A stretch of 64,000 nucleotides of DNA from Papio anubis. Lineage: Eukaryota > Chordata > Mammalia > Primates > Cercopithecidae. A model generated the notes under the pieces. It did not search any database and was not told where the DNA came from. It saw only the letters and a program-made list of their open reading frames with translations. The stretch is from positions 99,681,181-99,745,180 of the forward strand of contig NC_044984.1 in the NCBI RefSeq assembly GCF_008728515.1, written 5' to 3'. Below are positions 9,771-58,387 of this stretch, in pieces; within the stretch, counting starts at the first letter, position 1, and the number at the start of each line of letters is the position of its first letter. The position numbers and the translations under genes are program-made.

Positions 9771-11879
9771 TGGAAAGGGAAAGGGTGCTTGCTTGGATAC
9801 TGCTCTTCCCTGCCTCACTCTTAGTCCAGGAAGTCTGGGTGGAAGGCTGATGGAGCAAGCCTGGCCATATTGCCACATCCTCTCATCCTCAGTGACTGGT
9901 TCAGGGATAGGCATGTAAGGAAATCAGGCTCAATCAGAAGTCCTGTCAGGTATTTAGCAGGGACGACAGGAACTGATGCATGGTCTTTCCTGTTGGCCTT
10001 GAACTTAAGATCACATGAGGAGCTGCTGTGGCTGTCTTACCACCACAAGGTGGAGAGCCTGATGCTACCAGGAGGTGCCACGTGGGACCTGAGAGTGAGG
10101 CTGAGCCTAGAAATGGAGCCAAACCAAGTCCCGATGGCTTTCATATCTTGTCCAAGCACAACTGAAGGCATCCTTGCTTCTGTACTTTTCAGTTACATAA
10201 GCCAACCCATTTCTGCTTTGCCTACACCACATTTCATCCAAAGAGTCAGTGGGTTCACAGGCAGGAAGGGGACATGGAAGAAGTCTCCTGGGCATGCCCC
10301 TCTGCTGGATCAGCGCTGCGGAAGGAGCTAGGCTTCCTGTTTGAGCTACTCCTGCCAAGCAGAGAGGCTTTCAGAGGAGGAGCAGGAGCAAACCGGCCAC
10401 TGCCTGGGAACCGGCATTCTTTGGTGCCTGGTAATCTGGTCTAGTCAGCTGGTAGCCGTGTAAATTTACCCTTCTCTATGCTGAAGGCTTAGCACTGTGG
10501 GTGCCATTGTCTTCCAGTTCCCTAGTAAAGTTTCTTTTAGAAGCTCTCGGCTGACCTGAGGGAGAAAGGGAGGGAACTAGGGAACCAGAGAGGTCTCAAT
10601 GCCCTGGAAGCCAGGGATCAGCGTGGGGGCCGGTGGGGAACACGGCAGCCACTGAGGACAGGCTTCGGCTCCAGGGAGATGTGCTTGCAGCCAGGAGCCA
10701 GGAGCCAGGAGAAAACCATGATTGTCCTTGGTTCTTACCTACGGTGGGTGCTGCCTGCTAAGTACCTGCCTCCCCAGCCAGCTCCTCTGGACCCCTCAGC
10801 CAGCTCTCTAGGTTTCCAGGGCCAGAGCTGCCTCTCAAGTCTCGTGGTTACTTGAGGCCCAGAGATCCACCCACAAACCTCAACCTCTCATTCCTCCAAA
10901 GGAAGAATACTATCTGCAAGGGAGGAGGATAGGCAGGGAGTGACATTGCTCTGTTCTGTCTTTCAGGATGAAAGGGCCAGAACTATCCAGAGAGCTGGAC
11001 AAGAAACAATAAGCCATGAGTTTAAGTTCTTGCTCTAAGAACTCATAAAAGAACTGTGAGCCAGACCTCTTTGGGCCTCTGTTTTCCTCACTTGCAAGTA
11101 AAAGCACTGGATTCAATGTTCTTAAATCAAATATTATACACATTGGACTGGATAACTACCTTTTAAAACTATTCAGAAAATGAAGTTTCTTGCAACTACT
11201 GGAAAAATTGGTTGGGGTTAGTGTTTAGGTCACAATGGAAGGCAGAGTTCCTCCATCCCTCTCTCAACTAAAGAGAGGACAGCAACTCTGTCTGACCCCA
11301 TACAGCATTTGACCTCGGACCTTTCCTTCTGGGACTTTGAACCTCGAGAGAGAGGCGCATGGTTAGGTGAAGGTGGGGCTGGGTTTGTGACAGCAGCAGT
11401 GTGGGGTAGAGGCAGTGGCAGTAGTGTGGCACTGGGGGACAGGCACAGTGCATGCTAGCTGGTGTTCCTTTTGCCCAACCTCCCTGGCTTCTTGATGGCA
11501 TCACAGGTCTGGTTCCCGAACCTTCCTATCAAGTCTGTGGACCACCCAACAGTCTTACAGTTACTCCCTTTCCTGGTTACATCAGCCAGAGTCAGTTTCT
11601 GTTGTTTGCATCCCAAGTATCCTGACTGATACATAATGGAGGACACTTATGTTATTAAAACCCCAAACTAGCTAGAGTCATTTTTGCCTTTTAAGATAGG
11701 ATGACATAGTTCATGTCAGCAGGAAAATAAATGTTTGTATGTCTATTTCCCCCGCTAAATGTGTTGGAAGAGGGTCTGGAGAGTAGCAGGGGGTAGGCTG
11801 TCCTTAGGGTGCATGTGCACGGGTATGGATATGGAACCTCTGTGTTGTCAGACTGTTTCCTTCTTGTATTTCCTTAAGC
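9771..11879. other. Gene-free DNA with degraded LTR-like remnants
   Basis: The frame at 9870-10331 (153 codons) ends in sequence resembling an old mammalian LTR (TTTCAGTTACATAAGCCAACCC, about 10188). The region 11470-11640 ends with GAGTCAGTTTCTG...CTGACTGATACA, again LTR-like. I see no domains, no codon signal and no splice pattern that would make a gene. Confidence 0.45.
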
Positions 11880-12085
11880 AGGATCAGCAAACTTTTCTGT
11901 AAAGGGCCAGATAGTGAATATTTTTGGTTTTGTTGGTCATATAGGGACTGTTGTAGCTACTCAACTCTGCTGCTGTAATATAGAAGCAGAAATAGATAGT
12001 ATGTAAATGAGCAGATGTGGCTGGTTTCCAATAAAACATTCTTTTAAAAAACAAATGGTGGGTCAAATTTCCCTGTAGGCCATAG
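11880..12085 (+). repeat. Old interspersed repeat, possibly a hAT-type DNA transposon
   Basis: Ordered phrases known from a common mammalian repeat are present (TGTAAAGGGCCAGATAGT, CTACTCAACTCTGC, TTCCAATAAAACATTC, GCCATAGTTTGCTAATCTCTG). The ends are imperfect and I am not sure of the family. Confidence 0.5.
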
Positions 12086-12164
12086 TTTGCTAATCTCTGT
12101 CCTAAAGCACTTAAAGCACTTTGTATTCCTCTGTGATAATTCGAATTATTGTTCAACCAATATT

Positions 12165-12595
12165 TACTCCTTTCCCTCTTCCACTGTGAACAAAGTACAA
12201 TTCCCTAAACCGGTGATGTTAGGCTTGGCCAAGTGACTTGCTTTGGTCAATGAAACATTAGCAGGTGTAATAAGAGCCTTAAATATGTTGTCGCAGTTTG
12301 GCTTGGATCTTGCATTCTGAACATGCAAGATCATGCAAGGGCGAGAAGAACATGCCCTGCGTAGCCACTGTGTCTTCAGCCCCAGAACAAACCACTCAGA
12401 GCTAGGATCCAAGCCCAGCCAACCTCAGTCCAAAGCAGAGCCACCCAGCTGAGCCCAGCCGAGATGAATTGACCCCCAGTTGATCCACCTGCAGATCTGT
12501 GAGCATAAGAATAAATGCTTGTTGTTGTAAGTTACCGAATATTGGGATGGATTGTTAGCAATATTGTAACAGTAGCTAAAATACCATCTTAATGC
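12165..12595 (+). repeat. Ancient MLT1-like MaLR LTR
   Basis: AGAACATGCCCTGCGTAGCC, the CAGCCGAGATGAATTG region and GAATAAATGCTTGTTGTTGT match the order of an old mammalian MaLR LTR including its poly(A) signal. The end near 12595 is worn. Confidence 0.5.
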
Positions 12596-13009
12596 ATTCA
12601 TCACAGACTGACTGTTTTATGGTTGCTTGTGTCATACATGTCATTTTTCCCTTACTGGATTAGAGATTCCTTGAAGCCATTCATCCGATCTAACTCTTCT
12701 TTAAAAATTCTGTAGCACCCAGCACATTGCCTTACAAATAGTGCTTCCTAAGTATTAAGATGGTGTGTAAGATACTCCTACAATGTCGCTAACAAGCCAC
12801 AATATAATATTAAACGGTGAATGTAGCATTCATTCATACAAATGTGGAAGAATTTTCTGCCTCTAGTGAAGAATGACATTTTCTACTGTCTTCAGAATGA
12901 TGAGAAAAATATCTGACATAAGGGTGACAGTGGACATTTAGGTCTCAAGAAGACATAGTTTCACTTGACCAGAAGAGGAAAAGGAAGCTGAATGAACCCA
13001 TGGTTCCGC

Positions 13010-13140
13010 TTCTTTATCTGTAAAGTGACTATAATGATAGAACCTACCGTTTGGGTTTTCATAAGGATTAAATGAGATAATTCATGCAAAGTAGTTAGCA
13101 TTGCACCTGATCCATGGTGAGTACTCAAAATATTTTCATT
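13010..13140 (-). repeat. MIR SINE, minus strand
   Basis: TTCTTTATCTGTAAAGTGA, then AAGGATTAAATGAGATAATTC and a worn GTGAGTACTC tail follow the reversed MIR order. Confidence 0.65.
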
Positions 13141-13549
13141 ATTATTATTTTCAGAAAGATTATGTGAATTGTCTTGAAATCCAGTCCCAGGATTAATAAT
13201 GGCAGTTGGGGTAAAACAAACAAAAAAAAAAGTATTTTACAACGATTCTCTCTCTCTTCCTTTGTTTCTCCCTCCTTTTCTCTCTTTGTCTTCCTTTCCA
13301 CATTTACCCTCACACACAGAACTTTTATGTGCTATTTAGTGCAGTAAGGAAATTGCAGGACACTATCTCTATCATCAAGATACTAACAGTCTAATCAGAC
13401 AGATACAAATATATATATTCAATGCTGTCTGTAAAAATATGTTACTTATAGACTGAATAAATAGCATATGCTATAAGAAAGTGTTTTGAAACATCTTCAA
13501 ATATTAAACATAAGGAGAATGACAATGGAAGTCCCAATGCATTTCAAAG

Positions 13550-14120
13550 AATCCCTTTCAAAATGATAACTGTTTCCAAGACAACTTAAAAATCAAGAGT
13601 AAAACTATTAATACATTTTAAAAATAAATTTACTTGGAAATTTAAAAGTTCTAGATAATTCATGGGTTAATAGGCAATGAAAATTATAAGGAATTTAAAA
13701 CTGAAGGACAATGAAAATAATAAGTATCCAAACTATCTGGATGCAATTTAAGCAATATTCCAAAGGAAAAAAAGGCTTAAATGAATTTGGTATTTAACTC
13801 AAGGAGCTGTAAAAAATAATATCAGGGTAAGCCCAAAGAAATCAGAAAGAAGAAAATAAAAAAAGGAAGGACTGGAAATAAATGAAATTGAAAACAAAAC
13901 AGAAAAAAAGAGGGAAATGGTAAAAAAAAAAAAAAAAAAGTGGACTCTGAAAACTCCAGTAAAATGAACAACTCTATAGCAAGACTAATCAAGAAGGAAA
14001 AAGTGCAAATAAACACTATGGGAAGGCAAAAGGGGCACATCTACAGATATGAAAGGGAGTACAATTGCCACAAGAAAACACTATTATCAGTTGTAGGCCC
14101 ATATATTTGGAAACGTATAC
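13550..14120 (+). repeat. Old L1 fragment (ORF2 part), plus strand
   Basis: Several phrases of L1 ORF2 are in order: GGACAATGAAAATAATAAG, ACTCAAGGAGCTGTAAAAAA, AAATAAATGAAATTGAAAAC, CTCTATAGCAAGACTAATCA and CTACAGATATGAAAGGGAGTA. The reading frame is full of changes, so it is an inactive ancient (L1M-like) piece. Confidence 0.7.
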
Positions 14121-14150
14121 TGTAGCAGACACAGTTAGTTGCTGCAACTG

Positions 14151-14395
14151 TGCTGTGCTATGCTATGCTATGCTATGCTATGCTATGCTATGCTATGCTA
14201 TGCTATGCTATACTGTGCTATGCTATGCTATACTGTACTATGCTATACTATGCTGTGCTATGCTATACTATACTATGCTATACTATGCTATGCTATGCTA
14301 TGCTATGCTATACTGTGCTATGCTATGCTATGCTATACTGTGCTATGCTATGCTATGCTATGCTGTGCTATGCTGTACTATACTGTGCTATGCTA
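14151..14395 (+). repeat. Pentanucleotide array (TGCTA)49
   Basis: There are 49 consecutive 5-bp units without a single insertion or deletion. I count 34 TGCTA, 6 TACTA, 5 TACTG and 4 TGCTG, so variation is only G/A at unit positions 2 and 5. The plus strand is open in all frames (Met-Leu-Cys-Tyr-Ala), hence the overlapping open frames, none a gene. Confidence 0.97.
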
Positions 14396-14622
14396 AAATA
14401 TGGTATGTTACTGATAACACAACCCTAACATCTCAGGTGGCTTACAGATCACAAATGTTTCTTTCTCATTCATGTTGCAGGTTCAGTGTGGGTGTGGGTG
14501 AGGTCCTCCGCCCCACGCCATGCAGTGACTTAGGGGTGCGGTCTGATGGAGGAGCCAGCATCTCCACATGTGCTTCTGGGGTCATTGCAGCTGGAGAATC
14601 TAGAATCTACTTACTGTAGAAT

Positions 14623-14920
14623 CTTTTTTTGGGGTGTGGGTATAGAGTCTTACTCTGTAGCTCAGGCTAGACTGCAGTGGCATGATCTCGGCTCACTGCA
14701 ACCTACACCTCCCAGGTTCAAACGATTCTCCTGCCTCAGCCTCCCAAGTAGCTGGGACTACAGGCATGCGCCACCATGCCTGGCTAATTTTTGTATTTTT
14801 AGTAGAAATGCGGTTTTACCATGTTGGTCAGGCTGGTTTCGAACTCCTGTCTTCAAGTGGTCTGCCAGCCTCAGTCTCCCAGAGTGCTGGGATTATAGGC
14901 ATGAGCCACGGCCTCTGGCC
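14623..14920 (-). mobile_element. Alu, minus strand
   Basis: A T-rich start (14623) is followed by the reversed right and left arms, ending CCACGGCCTCTGGCC. The derived frames here contain typical Alu peptides and are not genes. Confidence 0.92.
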
Positions 14921-15837
14921 TGGAGAATCTTTATTACTCTTGTAATCAAGTACTTCTTGTCTACCACCCTTGAAGATGCTGTGCTGTGAGGAGTGAAGTT
15001 GGCTGACAGCCTCCAGCTGTTGGCACCTTTGGAATCTGCTGCTGTGTTGAAGCTGAGCTCTGGGCAGCTCAAAGCCTGGTGGAATTACTAGGGCCTGATA
15101 ATGTCTGCCCAACAGGGGACTCCCCTCCAAGCAATCTGCCTTTGAGATTCCCACTGGCCTTGGCCAAGACTTTCTCAGAGCTGGACCACAGTCTAAGCTT
15201 CTTTCTGCTCACTCCTTCTAATTTACCTATCTTTGGATTTCCCTCTGAAGGGTGTCAGATGTGCAGTACAGTCTGAAGGCTTTTCCTGCCTACTCCTGAT
15301 TCCCTTCCGCCCCACACTCCCTGTATCTTTCAGGCATCGCCCCCAATAAACCACTTGCATTCCTACCTCCTAACTCCCAGCAGTCCAGAATCTCGAAGTC
15401 ATGGTTCACCTTTAATCACATTTCACTGGTCAAAACTAGCCACATGTCCATGCCCATCTTCAAAGGGTTAGGACAGTCTAACCCAAAGGAGAACTGGATA
15501 TTCGGGCACATTTGTAATTTTTATCACTACCGAAAAACCCTAAATAACGGGAAGAGAGGTTCTCTAAAAGAAAATAATATTTATTTGGGAGTAAGCATTG
15601 CAATGGAATATGGTGGGTGTATTCAGGGAAGTAAAAGAAGGTAATGGTTTTTAAAGAATAAACAAGGAGGATTACATAACTGTTTTGAGATAATTATCCT
15701 TGGCTACAAGGATCAATAACAAGGGTTATGTCAGTCAGGTTCGACAGGCAGTTGCTGGGCAAATGTCCTTGCAAAAAGATATATATATATTTTTTTGTAT
15801 AAGGCTGCAGTACCCTTTGTGCAAGATTGTGAGTTTT

Positions 15838-16133
15838 GGTCAGGTGCAGTGGCTCACGCCTGTAATCCCAGCACTTTGGGAGGCTAAGGCGGGCAGATCA
15901 CCTGAGGTCAGGAGTTGGAGACCAGCCTGAATAACATGGCGAAACCCCGTCTCTGCTAAAAATACAAAAATTAGCTGGGCATGGTGGCACACGCCTGTGA
16001 TCCCAGCTACTCGGGAGGCTGAGGCAGGAGAATCTCTTGAACCCAGGAGGCAGAGGTTGCAGTGAGGTGAGATCGCGCCATTGTACTCCAGCCTGGGCGA
16101 GAAGAATGAAACTCTGTCTCAGAAAAAAAAAAA
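15838..16133 (+). mobile_element. Alu (AluS-like) with target duplication
   Basis: Full length from GGTCAGGTGCAGTGGC to an A tail. It is flanked by a perfect 15-bp target-site duplication, AAGATTGTGAGTTTT at 15823-15837 and 16134-16148. Confidence 0.95.
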
Positions 16134-16505
16134 AAGATTGTGAGTTTTGCATTATTTTCTAGCTGTTTTTGTAATCAGCCATATGTACGTGGGAACATTT
16201 CCTTCATGGCCTTCCCAGCCTCTATTTGTCAGGGTTTTAATAAAGTGATTCCATTTTGATTTTGACAACTTTGGATACACAACTAATGATTAAACAGTTA
16301 TTCGTTACCCTCCTTTTCTTACCAGCAGAGCCCCAATTTTTTCAGGTGTCTATTCTGTACTTCTATCATGACTCAGGGGTAAACTGTAACTTACTAGAGC
16401 CAATTATAAACCAATTTCCAGTAATTGGATCACGAAAAGGCCAATGAAATCTTGGTTAATGCAATGGGAGAGGAAGTGTTCTGGGTGCCACCTGGATGTG
16501 ACATA

Positions 16506-16800
16506 GGCCGGGCGCAATGGCTGACGCCTGTAATCCCAGCACTTTGGGAGGCCGAGGCGAGTGGATCACCTGAGGTCAGGAGTTCAAGACCACCCTGGCC
16601 AACATGGTGAAACCCCATCTCTACTAAAAATACAACATTAGCCGGGCATGGCACGTACCTGTAATCCCAGCTACTGGAGAGGCAGAAACCTGTAATCCCA
16701 GAAACCGGGAGGCAGAGGTTGCAGTAAGCCGAGATCCCGCCACTGCACTCCAGCCTGCCTGGGTAACGAGAGCGAAACTCCGTTTTTTTTTTTTTTTTAA
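16506..16800 (+). mobile_element. Alu with a poly-T 3' end
   Basis: It starts GGCCGGGCGCAATGGC and runs to GAGCGAAACTCCG. It is then followed by a run of about 17-18 T and AAAAAG instead of the expected A tail. A short partial repeat (CTGTAATCCCAG...) is seen around 16660-16710. Confidence 0.9.
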
Positions 16801-17630
16801 AAAGTGACACAGTGTGGGGAAGAGCCTTTTTTCTCTTTTCTGTTGGTGGGTATGGTTATGTATGAACTTGCTACCGGGTGCTGAGGCAGCCATCCTGCAG
16901 CATGTCAACAAGGAAAAAGAGAAAAGCAAAAGAAAATCTAGGCTGCCAAACTTTTTGTAGGGAGCCCTTTATAGGAAGAAAAATCATGAAAACTTGGACT
17001 TACTCAGGTTTATATTCTCCTATCTCTTGCTTTCTTTTTCTTGTCAGAAGAATATTACTCATACACCTCTTCTCTCTCCTTCACGCCAGATCAGTTCTGG
17101 TTGGAAGAATGAAAACAACAGCTAAGTGGTGTGATCTAACTGACACAGGGAAAGAAGCTAAAATTGACCACTCAGGAAATGAGGCATGTATTAATGATTT
17201 TCTTTTGACTAGTTGTTTTTAAAAACATTGACATGCAATTAACTGTTGTCTATAAAATAAAATTCCTAAAAAGGAAAAAGGGGGCATAGATTTGCTATTT
17301 CATTCCACATTAGGAAGAGGACTAACATTTATTGTGTACTTACTATATGCCTGACATTTTACTAGGAACTTTTCATACTCTGTCTCACCAAATGACCTTG
17401 CTTGCCCTTTGAATAAAATTTTAACTCCTTTCCAAGGTGTATGTTCTGACCTCCCTCTCTGAAATCCGCACCCTCCCCATCTCTACTCCACAGATCGGCC
17501 TTTAAATTCTGGCTTTATTATTTTCTCCTCCTGTTTATGAAACACACCCAGCACATTCCTGTCTCAGGGCTCCTGTTCTTGTCATTCTCTTTGCCTGGAA
17601 TCCTCTTTCCTTGGATCTTCTCATGTCTGA

Positions 17631-17950
17631 TTTCTTTTTTTTCTTTCTTTCTTTCTTTTTTCTTTTTTTTGAGACAGAGTCTCACTCTTCACCCAGGCTG
17701 GAGTGCAGTGGCGCAATCTCGGCTCACTGCAAGCTCTGCCTTCAGGGTTCATGCCATTCTCCTGCCTCAGCCTCTGCAGTAGCTGGGACTACAGGCGCCT
17801 GCCACCACACCTGGCAATTTTTTTGTATTTTTAGTAGAGACGGGGTTTCACCATGTTAGCCAGGATGGTCTCGATCTCCTGACCTTGTAGTCCGCCATTC
17901 TTGGCCTCCCAAAGTGCTGGGATTACACGTGTGAGCCACTGTGCCTGGCC
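17631..17950 (-). mobile_element. Alu, minus strand, inside L2
   Basis: Mixed T/C tail, reversed arms, ends GTGCCTGGCC. The flanking duplication TCTGATTTCTTT is present on both sides (about 17626 and 17955). Confidence 0.94.
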
Positions 17951-18026
17951 AATATCTGATTTCTTTACATCAACCAGACCTCCATGAAAATATCCTTTCT
18001 TCTGAGGGCCTTCTGTGACCATCCTA

Positions 18027-18106
18027 TTAGGTTAGTGCAAAAGTAATTGCAGTTTTTGCCATTAAAAGTAATTGCAAAAATTGTGATTACATTTGCACCA
18101 ACCTTA
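18027..18106 (+). mobile_element. MADE1 (mariner-derived MITE), 80 bp palindrome
   Basis: The sequence opens TTAGGTTAGTGCAAAAGTAA and closes with the complementary TTTGCACCAACCTTA. It is flanked by the TA dinucleotide expected of mariner insertion (18025-18026 and about 18106). The arms pair along nearly their whole length with a small loop near GCCATTAAAAGT. Family knowledge: MADE1 copies derive from Hsmar1 and gave rise to the miR-548 microRNA family. Whether this copy is processed is unknown. Confidence 0.9.
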
Positions 18107-18294
18107 TATCTAGAATAGCACCTCTCCCTCTACCCCGGTCTCCTATTCCAGTGACTTATTTTTTTCCCGTTGCACTTGTATCTAAAATTATCTCATTGTA
18201 TTTGTTTTGATGTATCTCCTCCCAGTTGATTTTTCCTCTCTGTCTTGTTCACTGCTGTCTCTGAAACATTTAGAAGAGTGGCTGGCACTTATAA

Positions 18295-18412
18295 ATAGAT
18301 TGGGGGTACAAGTGCATTTTTGCTACACAGGTATATTGGGTTGTGGTGAAGTCTGGGCTTTTAGTGCAACCGTCACCCAAACAGTGTACATTGTACCCAA
18401 CAGGTAATTTCT
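18295..18412 (-). repeat. L1 3' end fragment, minus strand
   Basis: GATTGGGGGTACAAGTGCAT, GGTGAAGTCTGGGCTTTTAG and GTACATTGTACCCAACAGGT follow the reversed 3' region of older primate L1. Confidence 0.6.
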
Positions 18413-19369
18413 CATGGCTGGAGCTCTTAAGGTGATACTCAATAGTGCTTGTTGAAATAATCGATAGATCACATAATCTGTAACATTGTAACGCAGAATG
18501 CACACCATGAGGAACCATGAGGTATCTCAGTGAGTGAGTGTTAGAAAAGAATTTATAGGATTTAGGTTCATAATAGGTAATTTTGGTTGGGATTTAAGGA
18601 AGCAGGACTTTTTTTTTTTTTTCTACATTGGATATTGTCAGAAAGCAGGGATAATTCTATGATTAGAGATTCTTAACGAACCTCATCTCTAGGCGGGAAG
18701 ACTAGAACAGGGCTAAAACCATAACTGGTAAAGCAGCAGCAGACAATCATATCAGGCAGGATGGGGAGATGTTTGGTGTTTTGGGGGTTTGCACAATGAC
18801 CTTGTTTTTGTCAGCACTTAGACATGATTACTGAATGGCCTTGGTTTTTGGTCTCATTTCATAATTCATAGAGCGGCCTTGTGCGATATTGGTGTTCTAT
18901 ACAGCTGTGTTTGACAGGAGAATGCAAAGGTCCAGCTATTGAGTATCACAGCTTCTAGGCCAGTTTCTAGGTGTCAAGGTCCGTTCTCTGTCTCTTACAA
19001 GTGTCCTAAGGCTGGAGTCTAGTGTCAGCACAGAAATAAGCAGGAGTATATCTTTTGGCTACTTGATAGTCCCCTTTCCCCAATTCTGGATTTGTATTGG
19101 ATGGACACTGAACCAAGACAGCACAGGCCAAGGTAGAGAAGCAGTACTTCTAGAAGGCAACTAAAAATGCCTTTATTTATCCAAGAATTAATTAACCTCT
19201 CAGCACATGGCTAACATAGTTAATTTTCAAATGGAGAATGCTGTATATTTTGCATCCTGAATGATAGAACCCACCATTGCCTCAAAGGTCATGTTCAAAA
19301 ATCTGCCAAGTCCTTGATTCCGGTTCAAATTTTTATGTAAACACAACAGTATGGTTTTAGGAAAGCCTG
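18413..19369. other. Gene-free DNA
   Basis: No recognisable gene. A 16-bp T run is at about 18610. Overlapping frames on the minus strand near 18270-18518 come from the L1 end and its flank. Confidence 0.45.
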
Positions 19370-19676
19370 TTTGTTTGTTTGTTTGCTTGCTTGTTTTTTT
19401 GAGACAGAGTCTCGCTCTGTCACCCAGGCTGGAGTGCAGTGGCGCCATCTCGGCCCACTGCAACCTCCACCTCCCAGGTTCAAGCGATTCTCCTGCCTCA
19501 ATCTCTTGATTAGCTGGGATTACAGGCATGTGCCACCACACCTGGCTAATCTTTGTATTTTTAGTAGAGACAGGGTTTCACCATGTTAGGCTGGTCTCGA
19601 ACTCCTGACCTCATGATCTACCTGCCTTGGCCTCCCAAAGTGCTGGGTTTACAGGTGTAAGCCACCGTGCCTGGCC
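19370..19676 (-). mobile_element. Alu, minus strand
   Basis: A (TTTG)n tail, reversed arms, ending CCGTGCCTGGCC. It is flanked by similar TTAGGAAAG/TTAGGCAAG sequence, an imperfect target duplication. Confidence 0.93.
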
Positions 19677-20024
19677 TTAGGCAAGTCTTTTAACCAGCAT
19701 CTCAGCATCCTCTGGGACTCTATGGCAGCTGTATTCCTCTGTTAACATTCCTGCTATATCGTAATTAATTTGTTATAATCTATCTGCCTGGTTAGACTGT
19801 CTCCCACATGTTTGTAACCCTGGAACTTAACAAAGGACTTGGCACAGGCTAGGCTCCTTACAAATATTAAGTGAATTTAAAATGGAGCTTTAATTCCTGG
19901 CTTGAAGTCACCTCACAAAACATTTAGTGAGTCTGTATTACGAGCCTGGAGGACGCTATGAAAAATCAGATAATCTTTCCCTTTAAGGAATTTGTATTCA
20001 TTTCTATTAGAGTTAATAATAATA

Positions 20025-20235
20025 ATAATGATAATATTTGATATTTACTGAAGATAGGGAACTTTGTTAGGTACTTTGTATGTACCTGAGTTATTGTCAT
20101 TTTATAGGTGAAACAACGGATGTACCCAGTGGGTTAAGTTACTTTCCTGAGGTCACACAGCTATCACGGGGCAGAACGAAGACTATAATTCAGACAGTCT
20201 GACTCCAATAACGCTGGCCCAACTACTAGGTTGAA
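20025..20235 (+). repeat. MIR SINE, plus strand
   Basis: Near-complete order: ATATTTACTGAAGATAGG, GTCATTTTATAGGTGAAAC, AAGTTACTTTCCTGAGGTCA, CACAGCTATCACGGGGCAG, CAGTCTGACTCCAATAACGC. It ends about 360 bp before the CpG island. Confidence 0.8.
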
Positions 20236-20685
20236 ACGTACAGCACCGTGCCCATCCACAGTTCTCTCATTTATCAGAGAGGAGGTCCTGAATCCAAGTT
20301 ATCGAAATCGTTGCAGACATTTGTTTTAAAGAGGAATAGGTCAATATGACCAATGTGGGAAAGAACTTACGTCTTTTGCCAGGCGGTGCGTATGGGGAAC
20401 AGAGCTGCGTTGGCCTTCTGTTAAAGCAGCTGGGGATTTCGGTTTTGGCTTCAGACCTGAACATCATTGGGCGTCCACTGTGAGGAAAACAGATGCCCCC
20501 TGCTACTTCCTCTCCTCCCCACATCCTGGGGCAGGGAGGGGAAGTGAGGAAAGAAAAGCAAAAACAAGGCAAGGAGGATGCTGAGGGTGGGCAGGTGGGC
20601 ACTCCCGCCCCGCCGCACCGGCCACGCCCCTTGCCGCGCCTTCGCCCCAGAACCCACTTTAAACTCCCGCCCCTCGTAACGACGA

Positions 20686-20690
20686 CCAAT
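20686..20690 (+). promoter_or_regulatory. CCAAT box
   Basis: CCAAT in a GACGACCAATGTCCG context, 306 bp before the ATG. A likely NF-Y site with its inverted partner 32 bp downstream. Confidence 0.5.
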
Positions 20691-20721
20691 GTCCGACCGC
20701 GAAACGAGCAGGAGGCTGGGG

Positions 20722-20726
20722 ATTGG
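20722..20726 (-). promoter_or_regulatory. Inverted CCAAT box
   Basis: ATTGG within GGGGATTGGCCAG, a second probable NF-Y site. Paired CCAAT boxes about three helical turns apart are common in CpG promoters. Confidence 0.5.
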
Positions 20727-20775
20727 CCAGTGCGCGGTTGCCGGGGCGACGGGTGGGTCCGGCGGGTCCCCTGGC

Positions 20776-20790
20776 GGGGCGGGGCGGGGG
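20776..20790 (+). promoter_or_regulatory. Overlapping GC boxes (Sp1/KLF type)
   Basis: GGGGCGGGGCGGGGG gives at least two overlapping GGGGCGGGG sites about 210 bp before the start codon. Confidence 0.6.
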
Positions 20791-20996
20791 CGAGGGGTGC
20801 CGGGTGGTTTCCGCCCTGCAGCCCGCAGCCCGCCGCGCCACGGACCGCCTCCCTCGGCTGTGGGAGGGGGCGGCCTCCACTCGGTTCCCTGCCCCGTCAG
20901 CCTCCCGCTCGGGGCGCGCCGCCTTTCGTCTGGGTCTCCGCCCCCAAGACCCGCGGCCGCAAGCCCCGGAGCGCGGCTTCCCCGGCCGGCTGCGCG

Positions 20997-58382
<37,386 letters not shown>

Positions 58383-58387
<5 letters not shown>

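Larger units (their letters stand above)
17400..18290 (+). repeat. Ancient L2 LINE 3' end, split by an Alu and a MADE1
   Basis: L2-like blocks run in order: TTGCCTGGAATCCTCTTTCC (17590), GGGCCTTCTGTGACCATCCT (18006), CTCTGTCTTGTTCACTGCTG (18238) and AGAGTGGCTGGCACTTA (18274). An Alu (17631-17950) and a MADE1 (18027-18106) sit inside it, so both are younger. Confidence 0.65.

Noticed and set aside
9870..10331. 153-codon plus-strand open frame.
   Set aside because: No domain or codon signal, and its 3' part resembles an old LTR remnant. There is no splice or promoter context.
14065..14619. Overlapping open frames of Met-Leu-Cys-Tyr-Ala repeats.
   Set aside because: They are the reading of the pentanucleotide array in each frame; the repeat contains no stop on the plus strand.
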